Source: Oreocharis arfaki
Lineage: Eukaryota > Chordata > Aves > Passeriformes > Paramythiidae
Assembly (NCBI GenBank): GCA_013398015.1
Contig: VZRR01013401.1
Span: 124,001 to 188,000 of the forward strand
Reading direction: 5' to 3'
Length of the DNA: 64,000 nt
Under the pieces are notes generated by a model, which worked only from the letters and a program-made list of their open reading frames with translations, ran no database searches and was not told the DNA's origin. Of this stretch, positions 37,281 to 49,112 are shown piece by piece (position 1 is the first letter of the stretch; each line of letters begins with the position of its first letter). The translations under genes and the position numbers were made by a program.

Positions 37281-40239
37281 CCAATTGGCGTTGAGATGAT
37301 GAAATTTTCTTGGTATCTTGAGGCTTTATTTAGGCAGCTGAGTGCATATTGTTCCTACTCTAACAGTATTGGGTTAATTTACGGAGAGGTAGCTTGCTGC
37401 ATTGACACAAAGTACAGTCCCTGCAACCAAAGAGAAGGATCATCTTCATAGAATCAGTGCTAAAAAATAAAAATTGGTGTTGATCAAAGTTAAGTAATAA
37501 TTATTGAAACAAATATTCACTAATGACAAAAAATCCACAAAAATTCAAAGACTCCATAATCAGGACTTGATGATTTATGAGAAGACAAATCACAGCAATG
37601 CCCACTGCTGAGACTCATAACTGAATGCCAGTGAAGCTCTTGATTTTGTTTTTGAGGTACAGGTGATGTTCGCAAAGTAAAGAAACTAAGCACATATTCC
37701 CCCGACTTACTTTTGGAATGGACTACATCTAGTAGATCTTTTGAAAAAATCTGAGCCACTGATTTCTTTTTTCAGAATTATCCATTTGAATCTGTCATTT
37801 TATAGTGATATTTTATTTTTATTATGTAATATTAAACCCAGTAAATATATCATGCAAACATATATACCATATGATACATGATTTTCTGTTGTAACATGCT
37901 AAATTTGTTGTCACATTTCAACAAATAGAAAATCCAGCAACCTTAAACTCGTGCAGAAGATTATTATGGCATATTTCATTAAATTGTTTGACAAAAATTA
38001 TCCAGCCAGGCCTTACTATAAGCAACACTTATTGCTTGAGTCCTAATTATTTCAAAGGTATAAAAAGCTGAGTTTCCCGTAGCAACATGGGAACAATTAC
38101 ACAGGTGTCATATAATGAAACATCTGTGTTGGAGTTTAGGACTTTTTTAGATTCAGGAGCAAAGAAAATGCTTCCCAATTATAGGTAATAGAAGATTCAT
38201 CTTCCTACCAATTTGGCACAAATGGAAAGGTTAGGCTTCTAATTGCTTCAAAGAAGAAATTGGAATAATACAGTAAGAACAAAAGAGCAGGTCCTCAGAG
38301 TGCTGTCATAAAGAGCAATGCAGTCTCTAATTTTGTATTAAGCAAAAGTAATCAAAAGACATTTATAAAGAAATAAACATAGCTGTGAGCAATCTGTTTC
38401 CACTCAGTGTGCTTAGACCTTAAACCTCAATCCTCTGAAACTGGTTTTATATGATAAGTATTTTAGAGCAAACACACAGCAGGTGCTTGCCATTGAAGTT
38501 TGAAGTTGACTTTTACACTTCCTCCCAAAGGAGCAGCAGATGGTGGTTCTGTTCTGTTTAGGTTCTTGGGAGGCAAGAAAGAAAGCAAACACAAGAAATT
38601 TGCTTCATTTTCATGTGTCCTGCACAAGGGCTCACCTTCCATGTGCTAACCTTTTCAAGTACTGCTCATGCAAGTTCCATTTGGGGTGTTACTGAGGAGC
38701 AGGCAGAAGCTGCGGCCTTTGCTGGTTGTGTACAGGCCCAGCTGCGTGAAGAGCTCTTCTCCAGGAGCCCAGGCACCAGCATAGCTCCTCACTGATTAGT
38801 TGTTTCCTTCAGCTCACTTTCAAACTTTTTATTTGTTCTACCCTTTTTCTTATCCCTTTCTGGAACAAATTGCCCCAATATCAGAGTGGAGAAATCCTTC
38901 TGTGCCTTGTTACGCTGCTTGTTATGCAAAATCAGTAATGCTGGACAGAAAGATGTATCAAATTATCAGCCATTTTCCGGGGTAGATAACACTGATATGA
39001 TTTCCAAAATCTAGAAGCATTCCTAAACTTTAGGGTGGAGAACTTTAACATATTAAAGCATTTATATAAAATAGCTTGAAAAACAATAAAATTTTCAGTA
39101 AAGGCTTTTTATTTTCAGAAGAAATTTGGATTCTCTACTAATTTGCTTTTCGTGGGAAGTGTTTATTTGCTTGAAAAGATCTTGAAGTGTTTGCAAAAGA
39201 ATTTTTTGGGTGAGAAAGAGTTTAATTTTTTTACTCTTTAGATACATTCATTCTGTCACATTGACTGACAGAAGAGCTAAACAAAGCAATACCTTTAAGT
39301 ATGTGTCTTAACACAAAATGACTACTAGTGTGAGTTTTAGCCGTTGCAAGGGTGCAAATTGAGAATAAAATTCTAAATTCTATTTGACATTTAATGAAGA
39401 GACAGGTTAACATTCAGAATGTCATTGTCAGGATACAGAAATCATCCTAGATAACACAAGAAAATAAATGAAATGTTTCATTGTAATCACTTCCAGGTTT
39501 TCCAGTCCTATTCTCATTCTTGAAAAGTACTACAACAACCACATCATGTGTCTCCTGGTTGCATGCAGGTGGAAGATATATTGCTGATTCTATGAAGTAT
39601 TGCAATACAGAAAATAAAATACAATCTCAGATTATGCACTCTGATGAGGAGCAGGCACCCTCCCTTAATTAATTTCATTTTCTAATTCATTTTTATTCCT
39701 GCATACTACAAGAAAAAAAAAACTTTTTTTTTTTTTTTCAGTTTTATTTTGCTGGCTTTTATGGCCCTGTGTATACAGAGGATTTCATGTGTCATTTGTG
39801 GGGGTTGGTGATTGATACCCAGATACAGAATTGGCTGCCTTTGGTCTGCACTTGACATATTTAAAAACTGCAGGCTTCCCAGTCTTCCCCATATGTTCCC
39901 TCTATATACTGAAAACTAAGAAAAAGGAGGCAGATGTATGAGAGAAACAAGATGCTTGGTAAAGTAGAAGTTTGTTCCTTGGTTTATGTTTTATGTTTAT
40001 GGACCCTTTGGTAAGAGTTGCAGAGACACGTGGATAAAATGCTTCTTTAGAAAGATAATGATTGTACGTGCAGAGTTTCGTTTCTCGTTTGTTATTGTGG
40101 TGTTCACTCTAAGATTCAACCTATTCGATTGCTTATTGGTAAGGTGGATGACTAGTTTGCTAGACATCCGGGTGGGTGCTTACCAGTGGCTACAAAGTCT
40201 TCAATACTCTCTTAATCTGACCCAGTGGTATTGCGAAGT
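37281..40239. other. AT-rich unique sequence, no gene recognised
   Basis: Contains an A10-C-T15 inverted repeat at 39713-39738. Open frames do not exceed 79 codons. No repeat family identified. Confidence 0.5.
39713..39738. repeat. A-run/T-run perfect inverted repeat
   Basis: Ten A, one C, then fifteen T: a potential hairpin with a very short loop. Confidence 0.9.
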
Positions 40240-40362
40240 TGTGTAGAGTTTCCGTGCCCTAGTTCCCCAGCTGTAAAATAGAAGTAATATCACAGCTTTA
40301 CTTTAGAGCGGTGATGAGGAAGACAATTATGCTAAAATCTGTGAGGTATTTAGTTATCATAG
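40240..40362 (+). mobile_element. MIR-like SINE trace
   Basis: Sense-strand MIR 3' half: GTGCCCTAGTTCCCCAGCTG with following TAAAATAGAAGTAATATCA corresponds to the 'cctcagtttcc-catctgtaaaatggggataata' block. Then GTGATGAGGAAGACAATTAT and GTGAGGTATTTAG follow in the right place. Confidence 0.5.
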
Positions 40363-42419
40363 AAAGGATGGTTCAGAAATATACAAAAAAATTAGAAAAA
40401 TAGATTTTTTTTCCTCTCAATGAAATTTAATTTCTCTTTTTTGACTTTTGTTTTCTAATTTGAAAATAATTGAGATGAAAGTATGTGGTTATTCTCTTCT
40501 TGAAAATTTAGCAATATTGAGAGATACGTGTGTGAGCGTGTTTACAGGCTGATAAAAAAATCACCAAAAGGTAACACCAGGTTACATGAACTTAAATAAA
40601 ACAATACCATATGACCTGTGGGACATGTACTGAGATATTCTAATGGCAGGATGTTGCTTCCCAGTAAAGTCATTAACCCCATAAGAATACTCCAAGTCTT
40701 TTTAAATCAGGAGAATTTTTAAGTGGTTCCTTAAGGAGCTGACTGTACAAATAACAATCCTAACTTACTCCATTAGAGTTCATCATATTCAGCATAATTT
40801 ATTTTATATCAAAGTTACCCTTGGTTGGAAAGATAGATAACATACCTCAATAAATGTCTTCCTAATATAGCAAGATGGGTATAGCATAACATGCTTTACA
40901 AGATATTTGTCTTCAGGAGGTGTCTACTTTGTCTTCTGTGATAAAGAATTAATAGTGTGACATAAAGCAAATAATTGAATTGCCTTAGATAAAGAATAAT
41001 TTCATCTGTTGTCATGAGTTTATGGGAAATTATGCTTTGATGATTGTTAAATGAAAAATAGAACACCTTATATTTGGAAGAGCGAAGAGAAAGAAATGCA
41101 AGAGGAGCTGAAGTGCTTGAGGGTGGATGGAATGAAAGAAAGGATTGGCAACAACCAAAGAATGATTGATGAAATAGGTTTCATGCATTCCTACAAGAAG
41201 CTTCTTTCTTCAATGCATCTTAATAGTTCTGTATTGAAGTGTTCTTCACTTCCTAAATCCACCTTTGAGGATCATAGTGGCCCAAGAAACAGCAGAAGTG
41301 ATACTTTTCACTGCTTAACATGAACTACTCAGCGGCATCTAGTGAGCCAGATACCTCTAGATTGTAACTCTAAACCAGGTGAAGCTTGCATGTTTAAGGC
41401 AGATGTCATAGGGGACTACTGGTGTGGAGTTTTCATAAGAAGTTGGCTGTACTTGGGGTTGGGTGAAAGCCACCTCAGTTGCCTTGCAGCTGACAGCTTT
41501 TCACTTGTAAAAAAGGTATGGAGTCACTTCTGAAAGAAACATTTTGGATTTCTTTCTGTTTTTTTTACTATAGTAGAATACAGGCCGGAAGGCCAAGGAA
41601 AAACATGCCCAACATGGAAATGTTTAGTTCCTCTCCTCTTGTTCTGAAATCCATCTCTATGTGGCTATTGTCTCCTCTCTTGCTGTTGTCAAAGGCTGTA
41701 GTGCTTTGCTTCTTCTGTCAAGCATCTGTAATGAAAAACAGAGAGAATTATCAATCCTGTTCTTTTGTTACTTCTATCAAGTTCATACTGCTTGTATGCC
41801 TCTGTATTTTGTAAATATTGTCTTGTTCAGCACTGTTGTCCCAAGGCCAGTTTTTTCTTGGTTCTGTAGAAAATCTTAACTCGTCACACTTACAAATAGA
41901 TCTTCTGAAAATAGTAACCAATTAGAAGTTTTGCATTAATCAATATACTTTGCTAGCTGAGCATAGCCTGTGACTTCATGAATTTCCTTTTTTTTCTTAA
42001 TTTTTTTTGATATCATGAGAGAATAATATTGAAAAATTTTGGTCTAAACACTTGGTGTCATAGAGGTGATGTTCAGAAGCATGTGAAAGTTCATGCTTAT
42101 CATGATAATCCTAAATAGATGCTGTAATAACAGCAAAAAGGTGTTTATATAATCTAAAAAAACCTCTTTTTTTCCAATAAACCAGTACACTATATTTTAT
42201 ATACTAGTTTTCCTAGGGATTTTAAGGCATAACTGTATTTTTCTGGCAGTTTGCAACTGTGGAAGGTCTTTTTCCTGGGGGGAGCAGCTAATTGTATATT
42301 TCTGATGAAAAATCCAAAACTCTATAACAAATTATGTTACGATTTTTTCATTTTACAAGTAAATAGATTTTACAGGGGACTATAATTTTTGCCTTACATG
42401 CAAACAACCTCATTGTAAA
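40363..42419. other. AT-rich unique sequence, no gene recognised
   Basis: A 90-codon frame at 41051-41323 begins with ATG and is Lys/Glu-rich in its first half, but has no recognised domain and no clear splice context. Other open frames are short. Confidence 0.45.
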
Positions 42420-42660
42420 TGTTTAATTTTAATTCAGCCATGAAAGCTCGAATGCCAGCTCAATGACGATGTAAATTTCTTAGAGTCAGAAGTTGGAAGC
42501 ACTAATTACTGGCCTTCGTGCTGACAACTGACTTCAGAATTGTTCAATTCATCATGCTGCTTTCACAATAAATCCCATTAGAAAGAAGCTTGTCATTCAA
42601 ACTGACATCGTGCATTTTATCCTGATTAAGACAAAGAGTCAAGAAAGCTGACCCAGCAAT
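42420..42660. other. candidate conserved non-coding element
   Basis: The block has the look of vertebrate developmental enhancers: mixed composition, no simple repeats, no reading frame, several homeodomain-type TAAT cores (TTTTAATTCAGCC, CACTAATTACTGG, CCTGATTAAG) and no similarity to a repeat family I know. This is an impression from composition only; conservation cannot be measured from one sequence. Confidence 0.25.
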
Positions 42661-45600
42661 GAATCTCTGGCTCTCTCCATGTTTAAAAGACCTGGCAGTC
42701 CTCTGCTGGTAAAATCATCTGTAGCTTAAGACCATGATTATGTAAGACTTCATGTATCTTAATTCCCCTTGGTTTCTGCAGAATTCTAGTTTCACAGTAA
42801 TGACTACCCATAAAAAGGAGGTGATTTATCAAATTATTACAGTGTTCATTCTATGTATAGTCTTACAGAATGCAACTTGCCTGCTGCTAGAAAGTCGGTG
42901 TCTTTTGCTAACTGAGGTAACTGGCACATTTTCCTCCATCTTTCACAACATCAGAGTTCCATTACTAGACAGAGGCCATGGTATTGGTGATTTTCCCCTA
43001 TCATAAACAATATCTGGATCTGTGGAACACTAGCAATGCTTATTATTGAATTGATTTCCACCCCCCCACCCCCAAACTTCTAAATGTCTGATAAATTAAG
43101 ATGTATTACATCTTTGAGGCTCTTTCCTTCTACTGGCCCCTGACTCCTTCAATGAAATTGCCACAAACATCTTTGATATTACCTCTGCATACTTGGGAGA
43201 AAAAGAAATCTGACAAATAGAGGAGTCCCTATAAAAATAAAAAGAAAATTAAAAATCCTACAGAATGGGTAAGACAAAATATCTGGATCAATAATTTTTA
43301 ATGACTAACTCTCTTGCACTAAATTTGAGGAATAATCTACATATCAAGTGACTTGAAAGTAATTGGGTATAATAAAATATCAAGGTAGATTTAAAGAAAA
43401 AATCTTTAGTATTGGATTTTGACAGTTGTTTTTAATTATTTTGAAGTTTTATAATAGATTCTAAACATGTTTTGAAGCTTTTCTCTGAAAACATAAGGAG
43501 TGGACACATAGTGCAGTTTTAAATGAGCCTCTCATGTAAACACTTTACTTCAGTGAGCTGTTTTTAAGAAGACCAAATATTTTAAGACCTACAGTATAAT
43601 TATTAGAATTGTTGATATTGTAACTGGGTCCAAATGAGGCACTCAGCTGCTGTCAAGTATGCAGCAAGTATACAATGCGCATTAAATCAGTCGTGGCAAC
43701 ACACAATGCACTTCAGTGTTAAAGAATGAGAGGCGTTTTCTGCAATTGAATGTAACATTGTTTGAAAATAATTGTTACTGCATAGAAAAGTTTCATCCCT
43801 ACTCTCCCCCCTCCCTAGTTCCTTTCTACTCTCCCCACTTGAGAGCTGTGACAGATGTAAAGAAGCAGCATATTTATTTTTCGTACTTTCAATTTAAATA
43901 GCACTGCAAGAATTTAGAAGAAGGGAAAATAAAACATAGTGGTGGTGTTCTGAGACAGAGGGTAGAATAATAAATTGTGTTGTGGAAATCAAAGTCATTG
44001 TCTTATGATGGTAAGAGACATCTCTTCACTCTTTTTTCTTTCAATAAACTTTAGCACATATCAAATGCCCTGAAACTTCTATTTGAGTTAAATTTTTGAC
44101 TCCGTGCCAAACATTTGCCTTTTAATTCCAGCATTATAAGCTTACTAGCTAAATATGATCACAAATAGAAAAACCACCATCTGTGGTAATGCCATTCATA
44201 ATAAAGATACTGTCAGAAAGGATGTGGAAAGATTCACTCGCTCTCATGATAATCCAATATCATGGGAACTAAGTCATACACCATAATGTATTCAGTTTTT
44301 TTGGTGTGGAAATAAAATTTCCTCTTTCTGTCTTTTTAATTTATTTTTTATTTTTAATTTTCACCATCCATTTCATCTGATAAACCTCCCCAACAAAACA
44401 AAGAAAGAAGCAAACAAACAATCAAAGCCCCGCAACTCCCTCTCCCAAAAATCCAAATGCCCAAATCCATAACTCCAAAATATCTTTAAAACTGTGCTGG
44501 TGTGGGGTTGGGGGTTTTTTGAGGTTCTTTTTCCATGTCTGTTTTACAAGGGAGGTTGGGGGGGGAAGAAGATATCAAGTTGTGGGTATGTTTTTCAGAA
44601 TAAAATTTCTGCAGTTTTTAGTTAGTCATATTCCCTTGTCCTTCGCATAACTTGGAGGAATCTGTAGTTCTTGCAAGACACTTTTCATGTAGCTCAGAGA
44701 ATTGAACCATTTCACTTATTCATGATCCTGTTCACCCACTTCAGTCAGACATCTATGCAGCCAATCTGTAACTGAAACCACAGCTTATGTACCATTGACT
44801 ATTGCTGTGAGTTTGTGGCCACTGATTTATACAATTTGAGGTCACACTTCATGGTTCTTCAATTTCCGCTCTGAAGTTGCTCCTGTGGTTGGGTGGCCTG
44901 TGGCTCTCAGTGGGTAGGGTGTGTTGGTCTGCAACACATCTGCTACTCCACTTTCTGTGCGCTCAAATCATATTCAGACCCTGTGAAACAAGCTGATGGT
45001 TCATCATCATGGAGCAGCAGCAAAAGTATTCCGTTCAAAGGACAGTGTTAAAAACAACTGCATTTTTTTTTTCAGTCTTATTAGAGCTTCTCTCTTTTTT
45101 ACTGCAGTTCAAACTAAGTCGTATGAAGAATTACCAGCTGTGCAGCATTGATTTGAACTGTAATAATGTGCTTGAAGATTCACTTCCAAAACTAAGATAA
45201 AAGATGAGTGTTTCTGCCAGTTTCAATCACAGCAGTTATTGTGGTTGTCCATAGGCTAAAGGTGAAAGGTTCAGTTCTCTTTTTTCTTCCAAATCTCTAT
45301 AAAAACTTTTATGCCAGTTGTGCAGAATCATGGTGTCCTTTCTTCCTTCCCATTAGAAATACTATACGATTCCTGCATGCTCATGTGTGTGTTCAAACTA
45401 TGACATATCGCAGGAAAACAGCTAACCTAAAAACTAGGATTAATAAAATAGGATTAATTTTACAGTAAAGTCATTAATTGTAGGTGAATTACACCAGGAG
45501 TTCTGTTTACACAGTGAAATATTGGCTGAAAAGGTCATTTCAATGCAACCTATGTTTCTTTCTTGGTTTGCCCTAATCCTCATTATTTCAAGTATCACTG

Positions 45601-47280
45601 TTCCAGAAAGAATGGCTAAGTACATTTCAGTTGGTAGCTGTAAAAAATATACTGTTCTTGAACGTAAGTGACTGCTTGCTTACAAATCGACTATTTCTAG
45701 GTCTCTGTGATGGAAAGTCTCATCGTACTCCCAAGACACAACTCCATCTATGAATATTGCTCTTGCAAGATTTAAATTCCCCTTGTCCTCAGAGCAAATG
45801 ATGTTGTGCCTTTACATGAAGGATGCCAGACTGTATTTTTAGCTTGATATTGATCACACGAAGGTGTTATAAATGTTGCATGGGAGTTCATGGTCATGCA
45901 TTCCTGTGTGGCAGGTAACAGCGTGCTCTTTTAAACACAAGGGTGTACCCTGGCTTTTCCCTTTGTGCATACAATTTAATTCACATTGGGTCTTACCTTT
46001 GTGTTTGTGAGGGTAAATAATATGGAATTCAACATAAATCTCGGCCTCAAGGCTGCTTACACTCTGTGGTGTAGATTCACTCAGTAGATATTGCAGGTTT
46101 TTCAATAGTCAGGATTTTGATCAGTCGCATATGTGCTGGCTTTTCTGGAAATGCCTCTATCTATAGAGGAAGTGGTAATGCTTTGTTTTAAGCAATTAAT
46201 TCTATTCAGGCTCTGTTATGATCCCACTCCAACAGTGCTGAATCAATATATTTTGATGGCTAGGAATTTCATGCTTTGGAATTCCACAAGAAATTCCATG
46301 AGAAATTCTTCAGCAGCAATGCTTAGTTATGATTCAAGTAAAGTAAAAACAAAACAAAAGCCTAGTCTTTCTGAGAGATAAAAATTTAATTTTCAGAGCA
46401 GCTCTAATAAGCAGTGGCATTAGTTTAGTTTACGCAAAATATATAGTCCTTCTTGAAGAGCAGTATTTTTCTGTACTTTAAAATTTGTTTGCTTAGTTTG
46501 ATTGATAAAGCCTCTCTTTTACAAGGGAACTTGATATCTCTGTTCTCCCACCATGTTTGGCCTCAATAAGACACCTTTTCTGTTATGCTGATGCAACTGA
46601 TCAAGATCAGCTCTCTACTCTGCCAAGACGAGACCCACTTGGATATCTCTATCTGAAAGGACACCAAAGAGAAGCTTAAGATTTCCCAGAAAACTGTTTT
46701 GTATATAGCATGTATTAGTAAGTATGTCACAGATTGTCTGCTGGCTGCAAAAGGAGATGCAGTGATTGTACTACGGAGCAGGATGTGGAGTGGAATATGA
46801 CAGACAGTTTGAAAGATAGAAAGATAGAAAGATTGCTTTTTCTTTTCGGTTTTGCCTGTTTGGGACTGTTGTCTTTTGGGATTAAGAAGGAGTGGTTCAG
46901 GATTTTTCAAGTGTTTGTTTTGCTGTGGAGAGACAGACTATTTATTCCAGTTACTACTGAAGGGAAGCTGAGGAGACTGAGCTGAACAGGTTCCTTACTT
47001 TGTAAGGGGACAATACCATGTTGGAAACAGTTCCTGGCATGGAAAAGCCTACATATCTGTTCTCCTTTGTTAATTTTGTCTGACTCATGCTTTTGTTCTA
47101 CCTGTTACATTGAGGTAACATCTTGTTAAATTTTTATTTTTTTACTTATTCTTAAAAATATTTAGTAGATATACAGCAAATCTTTTGGTCAAGGTAACCT
47201 GTAACAGCACAAAACTGTAATTAAATTATCTAGTTCTCTTTGTGGTCTGAAAGACACAAGAATCTTATATAAGTTAAAAT
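42661..47280. other. AT-rich unique sequence, no gene recognised
   Basis: Short C run at about 43058-43074 and an imperfect GATA/GAAA stretch near 46813-46835. The 115-codon minus-strand frame 46563-46910 and other open frames have no recognisable motif. Confidence 0.45.
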
Positions 47281-47372
47281 CCTGCTGCCTTGGTTTCCCT
47301 GTCTGTCAAATGGAAATGAGACGTATTGGAAAGATGTCTCCTAAAAACCTTATAATGATTTGAGGATGAGCA
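47281..47372 (+). mobile_element. MIR-like SINE trace
   Basis: GCTGCCTTGGTTTCCCTGTC then TGTCAAATGGAAATGAGAC resembles the MIR 'cctcagtttcctcatctgtaaaatgggg' block, followed by CTTATAATGATTTGAGGATG for the '-gttgtgaggatta' part. Weak, short match. Confidence 0.38.
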
Positions 47373-47798
47373 TCCAGTGCAAGCACAAGACAGAAATTTT
47401 GAGGAAGATTTAGGAATAGAAAAAGGAAATTGTAAGGATGCCAAACAGCGTTACATACTCCCGATCTTCTCCAAAAGTAATTTGTCCTATATTCTACGAC
47501 CTTCTCACAGATTTTTCTTTCTTTTTTTTCTTTTTTGTCCTTCTCCAGGTACCTTTAAAAAGCAGCTGTTTTTAGGTTTTGGCAGGGCAGAGATGGTACC
47601 AATCACAAAGTCTGACACATTTTACATGTTGATACTGTATGTTTGCCAAGTTGGTCAATTCAGCTGTACAGTTTAAGGTCTCTGCAGCGTATCTGTTTTT
47701 GTTTTGTTCTCAAAAGGGTTTTAATATGATTTCCTATGGCACTAAGGTTATCTGCTCATAGTTCATCTATTAATTATTTTTTGAACCAGATTTGAAGA
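47373..47798. other. unique sequence, no gene recognised
   Basis: A 99-codon plus-strand frame (47377-47676) lacks any recognisable motif. The segment ends at the 5' edge of the ERVK LTR. Confidence 0.45.
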
Positions 47799-48079
47799 TG
47801 TGGGAAGAGATAATATGGAATTGGGTTACAGGCTGTGGGGCGTGCCTGCAGAAGCACATGGCAGCACAGAGAAGCTTCTCTCCACTGGACCCTGGAGGGA
47901 GGAAGTGTCATGAGGCACACCCCTGTGGAGAGGAGCCTGCCAGAAGCTGACAGACAGGTGAACAGCACATGATCACCCCTTAGCAGGACATTTAGAAAGC
48001 TTGTTGCTGATGTGGTAACATGGGATAGGTCATGTAGTGAGAATTACCATGTAAGGAAATACTGTGCCTTGAAAAAGTG

Positions 48080-48086
48080 TATAAAA
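48080..48086 (+). promoter_or_regulatory. LTR TATA box
   Basis: TATAAAA inside the ERVK LTR, preceded by GAAAAAGTG and followed 17 bases later by the AATAAA signal. It would direct transcription rightward through the leader if still active. Confidence 0.8.
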
Positions 48087-48102
48087 CCAACTTGTTTCTC
48101 TG

Positions 48103-48108
48103 AATAAA
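48103..48108 (+). other. LTR polyadenylation signal
   Basis: AATAAA within CTGAATAAATGATTC, in the expected R region position of the ERVK LTR. Confidence 0.8.
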
Positions 48109-48157
48109 TGATTCAGATTCCCTGCCAGTCTGGGTCTGTGCCTCGATCACTCACAAA

Positions 48158-48175
48158 TGGTGCCCAAACAGGGAC
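48158..48175 (+). other. retroviral primer binding site (tRNA-Lys type)
   Basis: TGGTGCCCAAACAGGGAC, two bases after the LTR end. It differs from the classical lysine-tRNA (Lys3) site at two positions, both explained by decay of CpG (C to T and G to A), as expected for an old methylated insertion. Confidence 0.88.
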
Positions 48176-48950
48176 TGAAAGGCAACTGGTGGTTGCTCTT
48201 GTGAGGGCGACTTGGCTGAACTTTACAGGGGGGCTGAAAATAAGCCCAGGGACTGAAATGAAGCTCGGGAGCTGAAATGAAGCTCGTGGTGCCAATTTAC
48301 CTTTCCACAGGACGAAAGGTAGCAGCCGAGAACTATGGGGAGTGGTGTTTCCCAGGAGCAAAAGAATGTCGCAGAGACATTGGAATGGATTTAGCAGAAA
48401 CACGGCAGGAAAGTTGAGTCTGCAGATTTGAACAGATTCTTATTCTGGGCAAAAGACTGTATTCCAACTTCAGATACTACTAATATTTTTGGTCCTTGGA
48501 CATGGGACACTTTGGGGGACGCATTGTGGGACTGAGTTATGCGTGGTGACGCAGCGCTGACAAAGTTTTTGTATCCATGGAGCACAGTGTGCGAGGCGCT
48601 CATGGCACATGCGGCACCCAGAGACGGGGAAAAGGAGGACACTTATGTCACCTCAACAGCCGTGCCAGCCCTTTCTACACTGCTGAGAGAACGGCAAGGC
48701 TCTAATTTTAAGCTTGTTGGGGCTGTGGGAGGAGAACCAGAGCATGGCCCCCCTGATCTGTTTGATCTTGGGGGAGAGTTGCATCTTTTTCCCCTGATCT
48801 GTGTGGTTTGTGGGCAGTGGTGGGAAAACAGGCTGCCGCGGAAGGGGGTGCGGATTTGGAAGAGCTCGCGCTGTCCCATGCTGTGTGGGATCAGCTGGAG
48901 CAGTGTCACAGCGAGCGACAAGAGCTAGGCAACCCCATCCCAGCAGTGTA
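48176..48950 (+). pseudogene. ERVK leader and broken gag remnant
   Basis: Sequence downstream of the primer binding site is GC-richer than the flanks, as in retroviral leader and gag. An ATG-GGA (Met-Gly, typical of a myristoylated gag start) at 48502 is followed by a stop after about 16 codons. A 129-codon frame (48539-48928) contains a PPDLFDLGGEL motif of the proline-rich kind found in gag, after which the gag-like character continues in another frame (about 48850-48930), so at least one frameshift is present. Protease, polymerase and envelope regions are absent. The element cannot make a functional protein. The gag assignment rests on context and composition more than on motifs. Confidence 0.6.
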
Positions 48951-49112
48951 TTCCTTCTCCACCTGCCCTCTGTGAGAGCATAGTGGTGGAGACAAGCCTC
49001 TCTGTGCTGCCATGTGCTCCTTTGTGCTGCCGTGTTCTTCTTTGTGCTGCCATGTGCTTCTGTGGGCACGTCCCACAGCCCATAACCCAATTCCATCTTA
49101 TCTCTTCCCACA
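48930..49112 (-). mobile_element. inverted, truncated ERVK LTR (5' end only)
   Basis: Read on the minus strand from 49112, the sequence begins TGTGGGAAGAGATAAGATGG and follows the start of the LTR at 47799 with about 90% identity over roughly 70 bases, then has two extra 20-base units and diverges. It is thus the beginning of a related LTR in the opposite orientation, cut off at an uncertain point between about 48920 and 48990. No primer binding site or internal sequence belonging to it is present. The different number of 20-base units shows that it is not simply the twin LTR of the same provirus. Confidence 0.72.
49001..49060. repeat. three tandem 20-base units within the inverted LTR
   Basis: Units at 49001-49020, 49021-49040 and 49041-49060 share TGTGCTGCCATGTGCTTC with one to three differences each. 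The corresponding region of the LTR at 47799 has a single unit (about 47849-47868). Confidence 0.95.

Larger units (their letters stand above)
47799..48155 (+). mobile_element. ERVK-type LTR (5' LTR of a truncated provirus)
   Basis: A 357-base unit that begins TGTGGGAAG and ends CTCACA, giving the TG...CA ends of an LTR. It carries a TATA box (48080-48086) and an AATAAA signal (48103-48108) 23 bases apart start to start, then about 47 bases to the end, a normal U3-R-U5 arrangement. Two bases after its end is a primer binding site for a lysine tRNA, which identifies it as a 5' LTR and favours a beta-retrovirus-like (ERVK) origin. The first 75 or so bases recur inverted at 49112. No matching 3' LTR in the same orientation and no clear target-site duplication were seen. 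Confidence 0.88.
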
